From the NCBI GenBank assembly GCA_032622095.1, contig CP136065.1, positions 68,725,675-68,789,674 on the forward strand: DNA of 64,000 nt, written 5' to 3'. This DNA is from Siphonodentalium dalli (lineage: Eukaryota > Mollusca > Scaphopoda > Gadilida > Siphonodentaliidae). The notes under the pieces are model-generated. The model was given only the letters and a program-made list of their open reading frames with translations. It did no database searches and was not told the origin of the DNA. Both the position numbers and the translations under genes were made by a program. This document shows, one piece after another, positions 54,700-64,000 of this stretch; within the stretch, counting starts at the first letter, position 1; the number at the start of each line of letters is the position of its first letter.

Positions 54700-55078
54700 C
54701 TAGCTGGTGGGTCCGACTTCGTCCGGGCTGTTCCCCTCTGCTTTCATCCTGATCTAACATCGAAAAGCGCGATTTGACCTTGAATTTACCATTTTGAAGG
54801 TCAAGGTCAGGTCGGGGTAACGATTTGACCCGTCCAAAACAATCCCCGGACAAAAGTACCCCTAGGTATCAAATTTCGTCGAAATCCGTCCGTTTTACCC
54901 GATTTGACCTTGAATTGACCATTTTGAAGGTCAAGGTCAGGGTCACGATTTGACCAGTCCAAAACACTCCCCGGAGAAAATTACCCCCTAGGTATCAAAT
55001 TTCGTCGAAATCCATCCGGCAGTTTTCCCGGCCATAGCTAACAGACAAACAAACAGAAGTCCCAAAATATATATTAGA
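54700..55078 (-). mobile_element. Helitron array, member a
   Basis: Read on the minus strand it starts TCTAATATATATTTTGGG (55078 downward) and ends with the hairpin agcccggacgaagtcgg and CTAG at 54700-54703. Confidence 0.85.
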
Positions 55079-55722
55079 CTAGCTGGTGGACCCGACTTCG
55101 TCCGGGCTGTTTCCCCTCTGCTTTTCGGCGAATTTCGCGATTTTACCTTGAATTGACCATTTTGAAGGTCAAGGTCAGGTCGAGGTCACGATTTGACCCG
55201 TCCAAAACACTCCCCGGACAAAAGTATCCGACAAAAGTACCCGTCGAAATCCGTCAGGTTTTACCTGATTTGACCTTGAATTGACCATTTTGAAAGTCAA
55301 GGTCATGTTGGGAACACAATTTGACCCGTCCAAAACACTCCTCGGATAAAAGTAACCCTATGTATCAAATGTTGTCGAAATCCCGTCAAAATTCGCGATT
55401 TTACCTTGAATTGACAATTTTGAAGGTCAAGGTGAGGTCGGGGTCTGTAGGTATCAAATTTCGTCGAAATCCGTCCGTTTTACCCGATTTGACTTTGAAT
55501 TGACCTTTTAGAAGGTCAAGTCGGGGGTAACGATTTGAGCCGTCCAAAAGACTCCACGGACAAAGAAATCCGTCCCGTTTTACCCGATTTGACCTTGAAT
55601 TGACCTTTTTGAAGGTCAAGGTCAGTTCATAGTCACGATTTGACCCGTCCAAAACACTCCCTCGAAAAAAGTAACCCTATGTTACATAGTATAAACGGGC
55701 TTGCGTCTGCTCCAAGCTTTCA

Positions 55723-55932
55723 TTAGCTCGGACTGTCGCAGTTGCATTGCGGGCATATATAGTCTAAACGGGCTTGCCTCTGATCCAAGCTTTCATTAGC
55801 TCGGGCTGTCGCAGTTGCATTGCGGCCAGTTACTAAACAGAATCCCCTGTCTCTTTCGGTTTCTTGGTCTCGGCGCTTTTTTGCAAGGCTGGCAGCAGAT
55901 GTCCTCCCTACTTGCGAGCGCTTAGGGGGCAT
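55723..55932 (-). pseudogene. Helitron-protein N-terminal fragment (candidate)
   Basis: 69 codons: MPPKRSQVGRTSAASLAKKR then ARANESLDQRQARLDY. Short Arg/Glu-rich segments of the form RxNETxEQRxxRL are common at the N-terminus of invertebrate Helitron Rep/helicase proteins. Strand and position inside member b fit. No Rep or helicase motif follows, so it is a remnant at most. Confidence 0.45.
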
Positions 55933-56050
55933 ATTAATAATAATACACTATCATCAGAATATGGTAAAATGGGTAAATTATCCAGAAAACCTCGTTAAAT
56001 ACATCAAATGCGACCTATCGAACCGATGAGAGGAGCATCGATTGACTACT

Positions 56051-56722
56051 CTTGTGATTCAATAAAGAGCGTTTACTTCAGTCGCCGATGGATAAAGAGC
56101 GTTTACAACGAAATAAATTAGTGGCAAATGGCAAAGTCCTGTGGAAACGGAATCAGTATATTATCAAGACAAAAATAATAAAATGAGACATATCGAACCG
56201 TCTGATTTTCAGAATGCACTGCAGAGAAAAGTGTGAGGCTGCAACGTCTGTGATAGTCAGACTGCGGAGAACGCCAGAATCAGAGCGAGTGGACAGAAGT
56301 GATTCGACTGAATGCTAAATGCGGAGTGCGCGGAAATACAACTGAGTGAGCGCTCCGATATTTACGCTCTGCTGCAACGTCAGTTCTTGTGATTCAATAA
56401 AGAGCGTTTACGTCAGTCGCCGATGGATAAAGAGCGTTTACAAGGACATAAATTAGTGGCAAATGGCAAAGGCCTGTGGAAACGGAATCAGTATATTATC
56501 AAGACAAAAATAATCAAATGAGACCTATCGAACCGTCTGATTTTCAGAATGCACTGCAGAGAAAAGTGAGAGGCCGCAACGTCTGTGATAGTCAGACTGT
56601 GGAGAACGCCAGAACCAGAGCGAGTGGACACAAGTGATTCGACTGAATGCTAAATGCGGAGTGCGCGGAAATACAACTGAGTGAGCGCTCCGATATTTAC
56701 GCTCTGCTGCAACGTCTGTGAA
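56051..56722. repeat. 336-bp tandem duplication
   Basis: Two consecutive copies (56051-56386, 56387-56722) about 96% identical, each with two ataaagagcgttta motifs 30 bp apart. A partial third copy follows to about 56785. All open frames here on the minus strand are repeats of this unit. Confidence 0.88.
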
Positions 56723-57138
56723 ATCAGACTGCGGAGAACGCCAGAACCAGAGCGAGTGGACAGAACTCTGCTGCAACGTCTGTGCCAAATATGGACAGAA
56801 TAAAGAGCGTTATTCGGTGAACAAAACCAAATATGGAAAATAGCTTGCAAACAGCCGTAGGCGCAAATATGGACAGAATAAAGAGCGTTATTCGGTAACA
56901 ATACCAAATATGGATTGTGTTAACCACTCCCTGTCAAGGACGGTGACAGGGGGCATGGAGAAGGAGTGCTCGGACGTTCTCAAAAGCGGTCCGATGACCA
57001 TTCCCGGATTTTTTACCCTTAGATAGGAAGTTTGGGCTAAATCCGCCCGGCAGTTTTCCCGCGGCCATAGCTAACAAACAAACATGCAACAAACAAACAA
57101 ACAAACAGACATAAGTTCCAAAATATATATTAGATAGA

Positions 57139-57303
57139 CTAGCAGGTGACCCGACTTCGTCCGGGCTTTGACCTTGAATTGACAATTTTGAAGGTCAGGT
57201 CGAAGTCACTATTTGACCCGTTCACTATTTGACCAGCAGTTTTCCCGGCCATAGCTAACAGACATATATACAAACAGACAGAAGTCCCAAAATATATATT
57301 AGA
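57139..57303 (-). mobile_element. Helitron array, member c (165 bp)
   Basis: CTAG at 57139-57142 and a 5' TCTAATATATATTTTGGG at 57303. This is a minimal element consisting of little more than the two ends. Confidence 0.8.
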
Positions 57304-57635
57304 TCATTTGTGGGTACCCGTTTCAAGGTGAAGGTCACCTCGGGCGGAAAAACTGACCCGATGAAAATCTCCCCCATTCCTATAGGAACCCCCAAGTACG
57401 AACACAGACAACACGCTCATGTCTGTACACAGACACAACACGCTCATGTCTGGACACATGCACATATATACGCTCTCTATCTACGACACTGCGGATACGA
57501 ACGCCCTTTAACTATCACGCGATTAACCCATGAATTGCCATTGCGGTGGCGGGGGATTGGAGAATGAGTGCTCTGACGTTCTCGGAAGCGGTGCGAAACA
57601 GACAAACAAACAGAAGTCCCAAAATATATATTAGA
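57304..57635 (-). mobile_element. Helitron array, member d (degenerate 3' end)
   Basis: The 5' end TCTAATATATATTTTGGG is at 57635. The 3' side (tcatttgtgggtacccg) resembles but lacks the exact CTAG/hairpin. Confidence 0.6.
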
Positions 57636-58399
57636 TTAGGATACCGATTTATAAACTCGATTAAATCCTTATTTTTGGGACTTTATTTCCAGTAACTGTG
57701 GTTACACACACGGCTTTCCCCTATCGTATGGCGACAATCGCCAATTTCCCTATAACATTTCACCCCATTTTGGTTTACGGTCAATATAGCCATATATTAA
57801 TTAATAAACTAGCGCCCCTGATCGAAAGAATTAAGAGCGTTAATTATATGACTTAATTATACTATTTTACCTTTGATGTTCAGATGTTTCAAAACGCTTG
57901 CAGTATATATGTAGGCCTATATATATATATAGGCTTATCTTCTTGAGCTCACTTACTTATATTAGTTGCGCATCTTGACCGGTTAAAGATGCATAATCCG
58001 AATTAACGGTTGCAAATTACTATATATTTCATTGGCTTCGGGGGGGGGGGTAAAAAATATTTGATTCTAGTCGAGGAACCCACCCATCGAAGATCAGAGT
58101 GATCAGATATCGATTTTTGTAATCTATTATTTTTCACCACCGATACTTTTAATTTTTCAGTGGCCCAGTAAAAAGTCGACGAAAAGACGGTCTCGGACCA
58201 AATTGCGGATGAAGATGGATAACTCTAAAATCAAGTGGTGTATGGCAAACCGGCAAAATTTCGTTGCGGTTAGCTTTATTTGTTGGCAATTAATCGATTC
58301 TGATAACTGAAGCGGCATTTCAAAAAAATGTTGTTTTTGGAATTTGATGATATGGGGACCATCGAATCGGATTGAGTACCTTATATATGTATATTTATA

Positions 58400-58606
58400 C
58401 TTAAATATTTTCTCTTTTTGTCGCCAGGCGCCGTCATTCAGATAAGATTTGAATTGGTTTAGAGAGCCAGCGTCTATGCATAGATATGTGAGTTTGTTCC
58501 ATGAGTGTATTGTCCGGTAACTAAATGTATTTTGTGTAAACTTCTTATTATATCTTATTCTGCTTACCGTCAGTCTGTGTCCTCTTATTTTATCATCATC
58601 CCTCAC
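58400..58606 (-). pseudogene. Non-LTR reverse transcriptase C-terminal fragment
   Basis: Minus-strand frame: DDDKIRGHRLTVSRIRYNKK, then FSYRTIHSWNKL and SLNQFKSYLND. The pattern RGH...N.FSxRxxxxWNxLP...SxxxFKxxLD is the usual end of CR1/Jockey-type LINE polymerases. The rest of the ORF is missing. The frame continues to 58157 without similarity. Confidence 0.65.
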
Positions 58607-58851
58607 AGTCTGTGACTTTTACTGTAGGCATACTTTCTCTAAATATATGCTCTTGTACTCGATTGATGGTGATAGGCCCTATACCCAAAATAAAGAGCCT
58701 TTAATCAGTAGCTAGGGCATAATTATTAGCCATGTGTGCTATAATTATGTCAACTAAACAATTGAGTGTTACTATAAATTAATTTAATTTAACACTGAAA
58801 AAAACTATTTAAAATCACCAATGGCGTGATTAAATGCGGTTTATTGTTTAA

Positions 58852-59309
58852 AGACATATTATGGACTTGTTCGGATGTGTGAAATTGATGTTAGTTTTCA
58901 GGCGCTATTTCAACTGGGAGATCGGCCGTTCCACTCCATATAAAACGTCGCCTGAACTACGCTCAATTGTAAATATTAATTTTACTTCTCGATTCGGGAT
59001 GCAAGTTACTATCGGCGAGAAACTAACGAAAACGATTTCGCCATCGACAGTCACTGCATTCAATTAATATATAAGAATGACAGCGTGTGTTGTCAATTTG
59101 GATATAATATTTGTGAAAATAGCTACTTTGAGTAAGCAGTATAGCGTATATATGCCCAGGAACTGTGTTGTGGAAGGAATAATTTTAATGGCCTTGCACT
59201 GTGTTTCTCCACAGGTCTGAGGCCATTATATGGCAGTGTACGTTATAGACTGTAATTTAAGATTATTCTCCATTGGATCAACTTACAGGAGTGTTTCACA
59301 TGCATCACT
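58852..59309 (-). mobile_element. Same TTAA MITE, inverted copy
   Basis: Starts AGACATATTATGGACTTG after TTAA and ends gtgtttcacatgcatcact before TTAA. It is slightly longer than the others because of an insert near 59130-59220. Confidence 0.72.
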
Positions 59310-59485
59310 TTAACTCTTTGCATATAGAGTTTTTAGAATTATTTTGAGTGATATATGGTTTCTATCCTGATGTATACATTTGACAATTAAGTAGTCATAT
59401 ATGTATACGGTTAGATATAAAAGATGCTTCGATATATATAGGCCTCTAACTGATTTTCTGGTGAATAAGTGTGAATTTAATAGAT

Positions 59486-59767
59486 TAACCATTTCATGAC
59501 GGGAATTGCGCTGGTGCAGCATTAAAGGCCCGTGCCAGTGCATTCTCTTATAGGCCTACATGCGAGTCTCAAATAGGGAGCGTCGTATATACATAAGAGA
59601 ATGCACTGGCTTACAAGCTTAAGGTAAATCTTGTTATATAGGCTGCATGGAATGCATTCTCTTATATGTATGTGTGGCTCGATCCTATATGGGTGACTCG
59701 CATAAGAGAATGCTTTGGCACGGGGATTTCTGAACATTTCAGGAAGCTGCAGCCATATAAGGGATAA
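59486..59767. mobile_element. TTAA MITE, CCATTTCATGA / tataagagaatgc family
   Basis: Starts TTAACCATTTCATGACGG and ends near catataagggataa. It contains two palindromes built from cattctcttatatg, catataagagaatgc and caggaagctgc. Relatives lie at 20318-20390, 25687-26090, 30300-30576 and 35680-36060. Confidence 0.65.
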
Positions 59768-61925
59768 TAGAGAGCAGATTATAATTTATATCGACATTTC
59801 ATTAAACTGCTTGTTACCATACAGCTGGAAGGGTCAGATATAGGTTACCGTTACTACATTTTCAGATTGTTCCAGCTTTCGACCATGAACCAATTGATAT
59901 AGGCCCCTATTCATCAAGAGACATTTAGTGAGCGCAAATAAACAGACACGAGAGTCGCAAAAACAACGATAGACGTATCACGACACCTATATAGAGAGCA
60001 ATTTTTATTTACTATATATAGCTAAGCAGTTATATCAACTTTGAGACGAAAATCATTCTTTTAAAATGTACTTTTACTTCCACGAGCTGGAAATTTAAAC
60101 AGAACTTTGTTCTCGAATTTCGCGCGATAGACTCAGACTGGTCCTTATGGCTTTGTTCACCAAAAATTTGAACACGTCGCGCGTATAGGCCTACCTATAT
60201 AGTAACCTGACCCGTTCTGCCTTACTATACCAGGGAAAATAATTGCTCTATTATTTATATGTGTCAGTTTTGTAGTCCACTGAGTCCAATACTAATTAAA
60301 TACACGCTCTTTAGAGTATTATGACAATCGTATATATATACTGTGTACTATAGGACTATACTATTTGACGTTATATAGGCCTATATAGCATTTGCATAAC
60401 AGAAAAGTCGCATATGATATTACGTTTAAGGACAACTTGACCAGGGTTGTTAATGTTTGCAATCAAACAGGTATACATTCATATAAGAAATGAACGGCGG
60501 TTTCAACGTGGTCATGGGATTTTGACCGCGAGAAAAAATCAGCAAACTGCATGAACCCCGAAGGGGTTCATGTGGAGTTTGCTGATTTTTAATCGCGGTC
60601 AAAACCCATGACCACGTTGAATCCGCCGTTTATTATTTATATTTATATACTTAAATTCAATATGAACTAGGATTGTCTGTCTTCCCCACTATTTATTCAT
60701 CTATTTAAATGAACGCATGGAGTTCAGTTAAGAAAGTTTGAATCCTGTTGTTTTGGAAAACCAAACATTTTGAGAATCCGTTTACGGAGAACGGGAACAA
60801 AAACGCAATTTCACAGTTAAGTATACACATATGACAAACTGTCTTGTTTAGCTAGTAACTAATGTAGACGTGTTGATTTCAAGAATGATATCTGAAACTA
60901 ACAATTAAGTTTCGGCTGTGGATAAGAAATCGACAACACGCCGCTCTACCATAATGATATATTTGTGAGGTTCGGGGGGATATTTGTAGCGGTAAGGAAA
61001 ACGATAAAACGCTATTGAGTAGCGGGCTTTTTTAACATCAACGCTCAGTAACACCGGCCAACAACACTGATTATAGACCAAAATAAATTTCTTGCCAAAT
61101 CCGGACGTACTATATAGATATATACTCAAGCAATCGGCAATGTCCGACAATATCCGGTGTTTTCCGGGACCAATGTGTTCATAAACCTATGAACGACATT
61201 GGAAGTGACGTCACGTTGCGTTCATAGCTTTATGAACGCATTGGATAAGGGGCGTGTCTACCGTAACGCTATTGGGAAATCGGAAGAGATATTAGATGTA
61301 TGTAAATATATACCGGTACCATACGCGTTGAAAACGCGTATCTAGGCTAAAACATTGAAAACAAACTAAAAAATTAACTGATAATTTTTTTTAAATTTAT
61401 GTCCACATAACTCAGAAAACATACAAATAAACTTTCTATGATATGATATGCATTTAATTATTCTTTTTTTATAAACATAAAATAATCTAATAAAATATGT
61501 TAAAAACAACGGCAAAACCTCCTAAAAGTTATAATTTCGAAATATTCATGAAAAATATTATTAAAAAAATATGTCCACATAATTCATAAAAAAAATACAA
61601 ATAAACTTCCTTTATTAAAAGCATAAAATATGTCATAAAAAGATCGACAAAACATCATTAAACTTAATTCCTCACAAAGTAGGTATTTATAAACCAAGGA
61701 AGATTCGGTCGATAAAATCAGCCGAATTTTCCTTCTGCCGAATCTTCACGGGTCCGAGAAGCAAGGGTGAAAACTCTATCTTGTAGCATCAATGCCAAGG
61801 TCGTTGACTCAGTTGTGTGACAGAATCCTACTTACTACTGTTTGACAAGTCGGTGTTCCATCGGATTTTATGTCAAAACATTCCATTAAATCGGGAATTT
61901 TAAGATATTTCAAATTCAAGATCTG
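59768..61925. other. Upstream flank of PGAP2-like gene
   Basis: Apart from the 138-bp palindrome at 60493 I see no gene. 61370-61680 is an A/T-rich low-complexity stretch. 61690-61925 is less AT-rich and is the likely promoter and 5' UTR. Confidence 0.4.
60493..60630. repeat. 138-bp palindrome
   Basis: Arms begin aacggcggtttcaacgtggt and meet at catgaaccccgaaggggttc with only a few mismatches. It can form a long hairpin. No TSD seen. Confidence 0.8.
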
Positions 61926-62150
61926 ATGGCTGGACAAGTTTCAAATAACAATAATTTAGCGAACGGCTGCTGTATAAAAGAACTGAAAAAATCGAAAAAC
62001 GAAGATGTGAAAATCGAAAGAGTTTGCCTCAAAATTCCATTTGATATTTTCGGAAACATTACGGTATCGCTGCCTGCACTGTCTCTGCTGTATTGTTTTA
62101 TCACTGGTGTTGTGTTTAGATATGACGACGTTAACTTTGTGATGTGTGGG
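61926..62150 (+). CDS. PGAP2: First coding exon of a PGAP2/FRAG1-like protein
   Basis: 225 bp, 75 codons, phase 0, donor GGG/GTAAGT. PGAP2 is a multi-pass ER/Golgi membrane protein of the FRAG1/DRAM/SFK1 family required for GPI-anchor lipid remodelling. A 30-residue polar N-terminus (KKSKNEDVKIER) precedes one hydrophobic helix, about residues 40-64 (IFGNITVSLP then ALSLLYCFITGVVF). Then come an aspartate pair and MCG. Human PGAP2 has LRFTMVALVTVCCP, LVAFLFCILWSLLF and then HCGVP at the same spacing. Later exons would lie beyond 62.2 kb or outside the window; none was recognised before 64000. Identification rests on this one exon. Confidence 0.7.
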
Positions 62151-62390
62151 GTAAGTTGGACGAAAAATAATCTAGGTTGTTCGCAGACGTTGTGTTGGTA
62201 CTGACTACTGTTAGTGCTACCAAGAACGAACACGAGATTGAGAACAGACCTGTTCCTTGACGATTTGACCACTGAATTTCTGAAAAGTATCACAGGAACT
62301 TGAGGAAGGTGCAAATAAATTGTTGCCGACAAACGTAGATTATCCTCACCCACTTGCGCCGATGTTATCCATGTGCAGGGCTCAATTTAA

Positions 62391-62856
62391 AGGCACGGGT
62401 GGCGTTCATTGCAGAGATATTTATATTTGTTCAATCACCATCAACAGAAGGAACACCAAAATATATACAGTTCCGCTCAGATGCCAAACATAATCAGCTC
62501 GTAAATAGTATATTGTCGTCAAGACGTACGATGGTGTACGTAAACATGAAACTGCTCGTGTTACAGTTGTGCTTCTGTTTACATAACACAGCGCAATTCT
62601 ATTGGTTAATCACACAAAAATTATATAAACACTAGAGCTTTATTATTTTCATATCAGGAAAACAGTAACATAACGTTTTTTGCTTTTGTTTACATAAAAA
62701 AGGGGAAAAAATTGACAATAACATACTATTTATGCCATAATTGTGATTGGCATATAACAAAGTCTGTCTATATCTTTCTATTCCTTCTGTTTATGGCGGG
62801 TTTTGACGGAGGTGAACATTTTAACAGCATGCCCACCGCCAACGCCGCCCGTATCT
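62391..62856. mobile_element. TTAA-flanked element, diverged third copy
   Basis: Ends AGGCACGGGTGGCG and CGCCGCCCGTATCT between TTAA sites. The right arm reversed matches the family's left interior (TTGGCGGTGGG, CCGTCAAAA). It lies in PGAP2 intron 1. The 93-aa and 60-aa open frames inside it are not genes. Confidence 0.7.
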
Positions 62857-63616
62857 TTAAATGGATTCACATTGCAATTTGCGATACGATTTAAAATTTC
62901 TGCTAACCAATTTACTTGTAGTTGTACAATGAAAAAAATGTAATGGTGGCACTGCACGGGGAATGGTATACAAAATCTATCCAGTGCTGAAAAATGGTAT
63001 ACAAATTTAAAACATTAAATCGACCCCTGTCCACGTGATCGATCATAGTCATCATGTGATAGCATGTAACAAGTTTCCCTAAAAATATGAATAAAAACTT
63101 AACTAATATTTGCCAATGCGTAATTGTGTCTTTGTTTAGAATTTTTTTTTAATGGATTTTGGATATCACAGACACCACGATGATGACGGTGTGATGCGAC
63201 AGCATACTGGCTATCTAGACTAGTTCAGTCATCTGCAAAAGTGGTCCTTGTTGACTTACAGGCTACCCACCTGTCAACTGCAATACTTTTGACAAGTTTT
63301 GTCATGTCTGTAAATTACCAAATGCCTGAATGTGGTTGTCCCTATTCGCAAAACATGGAACTTCAACAATGTAGATGAAGTTATGCACAATTCAATTTAC
63401 ATGTACAAGTCTTCCTTCTCCGTCTTTTATTCTTGACGACCTTGCGCAGTGTGACAGGTTCCTCCAAATTATAGGCCATTTTGACTCTGATCTGAACAGC
63501 ATGACCGTCATGACGTCATGTTTGTGGGTTATGATTCTTTTTGGGGAGTGAGAATCTAATCTACCATAGGCAATTATTTGCTAATTACCAGTAACATGGC
63601 TGATTACTACATTATA

Positions 63617-63905
63617 GCTGAATTGGTCACTCTCATTGTTTTTTTGTGATAAAGTAAAAAAATTGTGATATGTACATGTAGAGTTAGTTACCCAGGTTGG
63701 GAAATTTCATGTTTAGCAATCAAGTAATCAGTTTTTGTGATCAAAATGTTCTAAAAGTTTTTAATGTATACTCAAATGATGACTGTCATTTGCCAAAACT
63801 GAACAGCATTTCCCTCAATGACTTTTAAATCACATTGATGTTGTGAGATTTGCTTATAACATCTGTAACTTTATCCAAATTCTCCCCCAACCTGGGTAAA
63901 TTTAT
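63617..63905. repeat. Second copy of the minisatellite-bearing repeat
   Basis: Starts gctgaattggtcactctcat. The inverted section actgaacagcatttccctca matches 3590-3620. It contains only one or two degenerate gataaagt units. Confidence 0.6.
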
Positions 63906-64000
63906 CTCAATTTCGGGAACATGTGTCATGTGATTATGTGAAGCACTGTAGCACCATGAAGGTCGTTTAATATAAACAGTTTGGCCATGTGAGTACCAGT

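Larger units (their letters stand above)
55079..57138 (-). mobile_element. Helitron array, member b (2.06 kb)
   Basis: 3' CTAG at 55079-55082, directly abutting the 5' TC of member a. 5' end TCTATCTAATATATATTTTG at 57138. It contains a 69-codon frame resembling a Helitron protein N-terminus (55932-55723), a 336-bp tandem duplication and a 70-bp duplicated block (55690-55827). Confidence 0.78.
54246..57704. repeat. 66-bp inverted repeats around the Helitron array
   Basis: 54246-54311 (ccacagttactggacataaa to cggtatcctaat) matches the reverse complement of 57638-57704. A third, shorter copy of its inner end (gatttataaactcgattaaa) is at 54667-54688. The pair frames the Helitron block. The palindrome 54330-54467 lies inside. 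Confidence 0.75.

Noticed and set aside
56525-56927. Overlapping minus-strand frames of 67-87 codons
   Set aside because: They follow the 336-bp tandem duplication and share the same repeated peptide.
61916-62353. 145-codon minus-strand frame
   Set aside because: Antisense shadow of the PGAP2-like exon, which has the better start, hydrophobic pattern and splice donor.

Overview
The window is animal nuclear DNA from an AT-rich, repeat-dense genome. Introns follow GT-AG, codons use the standard code, and small exons are scattered over tens of kilobases. I see no bacterial or organellar genes. The repeat types (Helitrons, MULE with FLYWCH, hAT and TTAA-type MITEs, L1/Tx1-like LINE, gypsy-like LTR) and the frequent palindrome tacatgta suggest an aquatic invertebrate, perhaps a mollusc or other lophotrochozoan. 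That placement is inference; no species is claimed.

Three host genes are supported by exon-by-exon reading with matching splice phases. (1) 2795-14940, + strand: a six-exon DNAAF6/PIH1D3 orthologue, 189 aa, a cytoplasmic dynein-arm assembly factor. (2) 50277-20865, - strand: a twelve-exon BRAT1 orthologue, 833 aa by my assembly, with all eleven junctions in phase. It keeps HEAT-like repeats and the C-terminal Asp-Cys-Tyr. (3) 61926-62150, + strand: the first coding exon of a PGAP2/FRAG1-type membrane protein that runs off the window. DNAAF6 and BRAT1 converge, with about 6 kb between their stop codons. BRAT1 and PGAP2 are divergent, with about 11.6 kb of transposon-derived DNA between them.

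Nearly everything else is mobile DNA, much of it nested and several pieces with readable target-site duplications (TSDs). 1-2.7 kb: TTAA-flanked elements, one between two 92-bp direct repeats. 2.8-15 kb (DNAAF6 introns): palindromic TA-flanked MITEs, a hAT MITE with a perfect 8-bp TSD, two Helitrons head to tail, a 1.4-kb long-TIR element with a 9-bp TSD, a solo LTR inside a MITE, and a 2-kb truncated LINE inside a foldback element. 15-20.8 kb: palindromic TTAA MITE, 37-bp tandem repeat, hAT element with a nested TTAA element. 21-50 kb (BRAT1 introns): a MULE with 9-bp TSD inside another MITE, a 68-bp satellite grown from a MITE end, hAT MITEs, and a Helitron. 50.5-58 kb: a 3.4-kb segment between 94-bp inverted repeats, then at least four minus-strand Helitrons in one head-to-tail block. 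58-64 kb: a LINE fragment, palindromes and another TTAA element inside the first PGAP2 intron.

The most unusual host-gene observations are transposons touching BRAT1 5' splice sites: a MITE whose TA target is intron bases +2/+3 after exon 11, a TTAA element at +5 after exon 7, and a tandem repeat after the 33-bp exon 6 that copies the splice donor itself.
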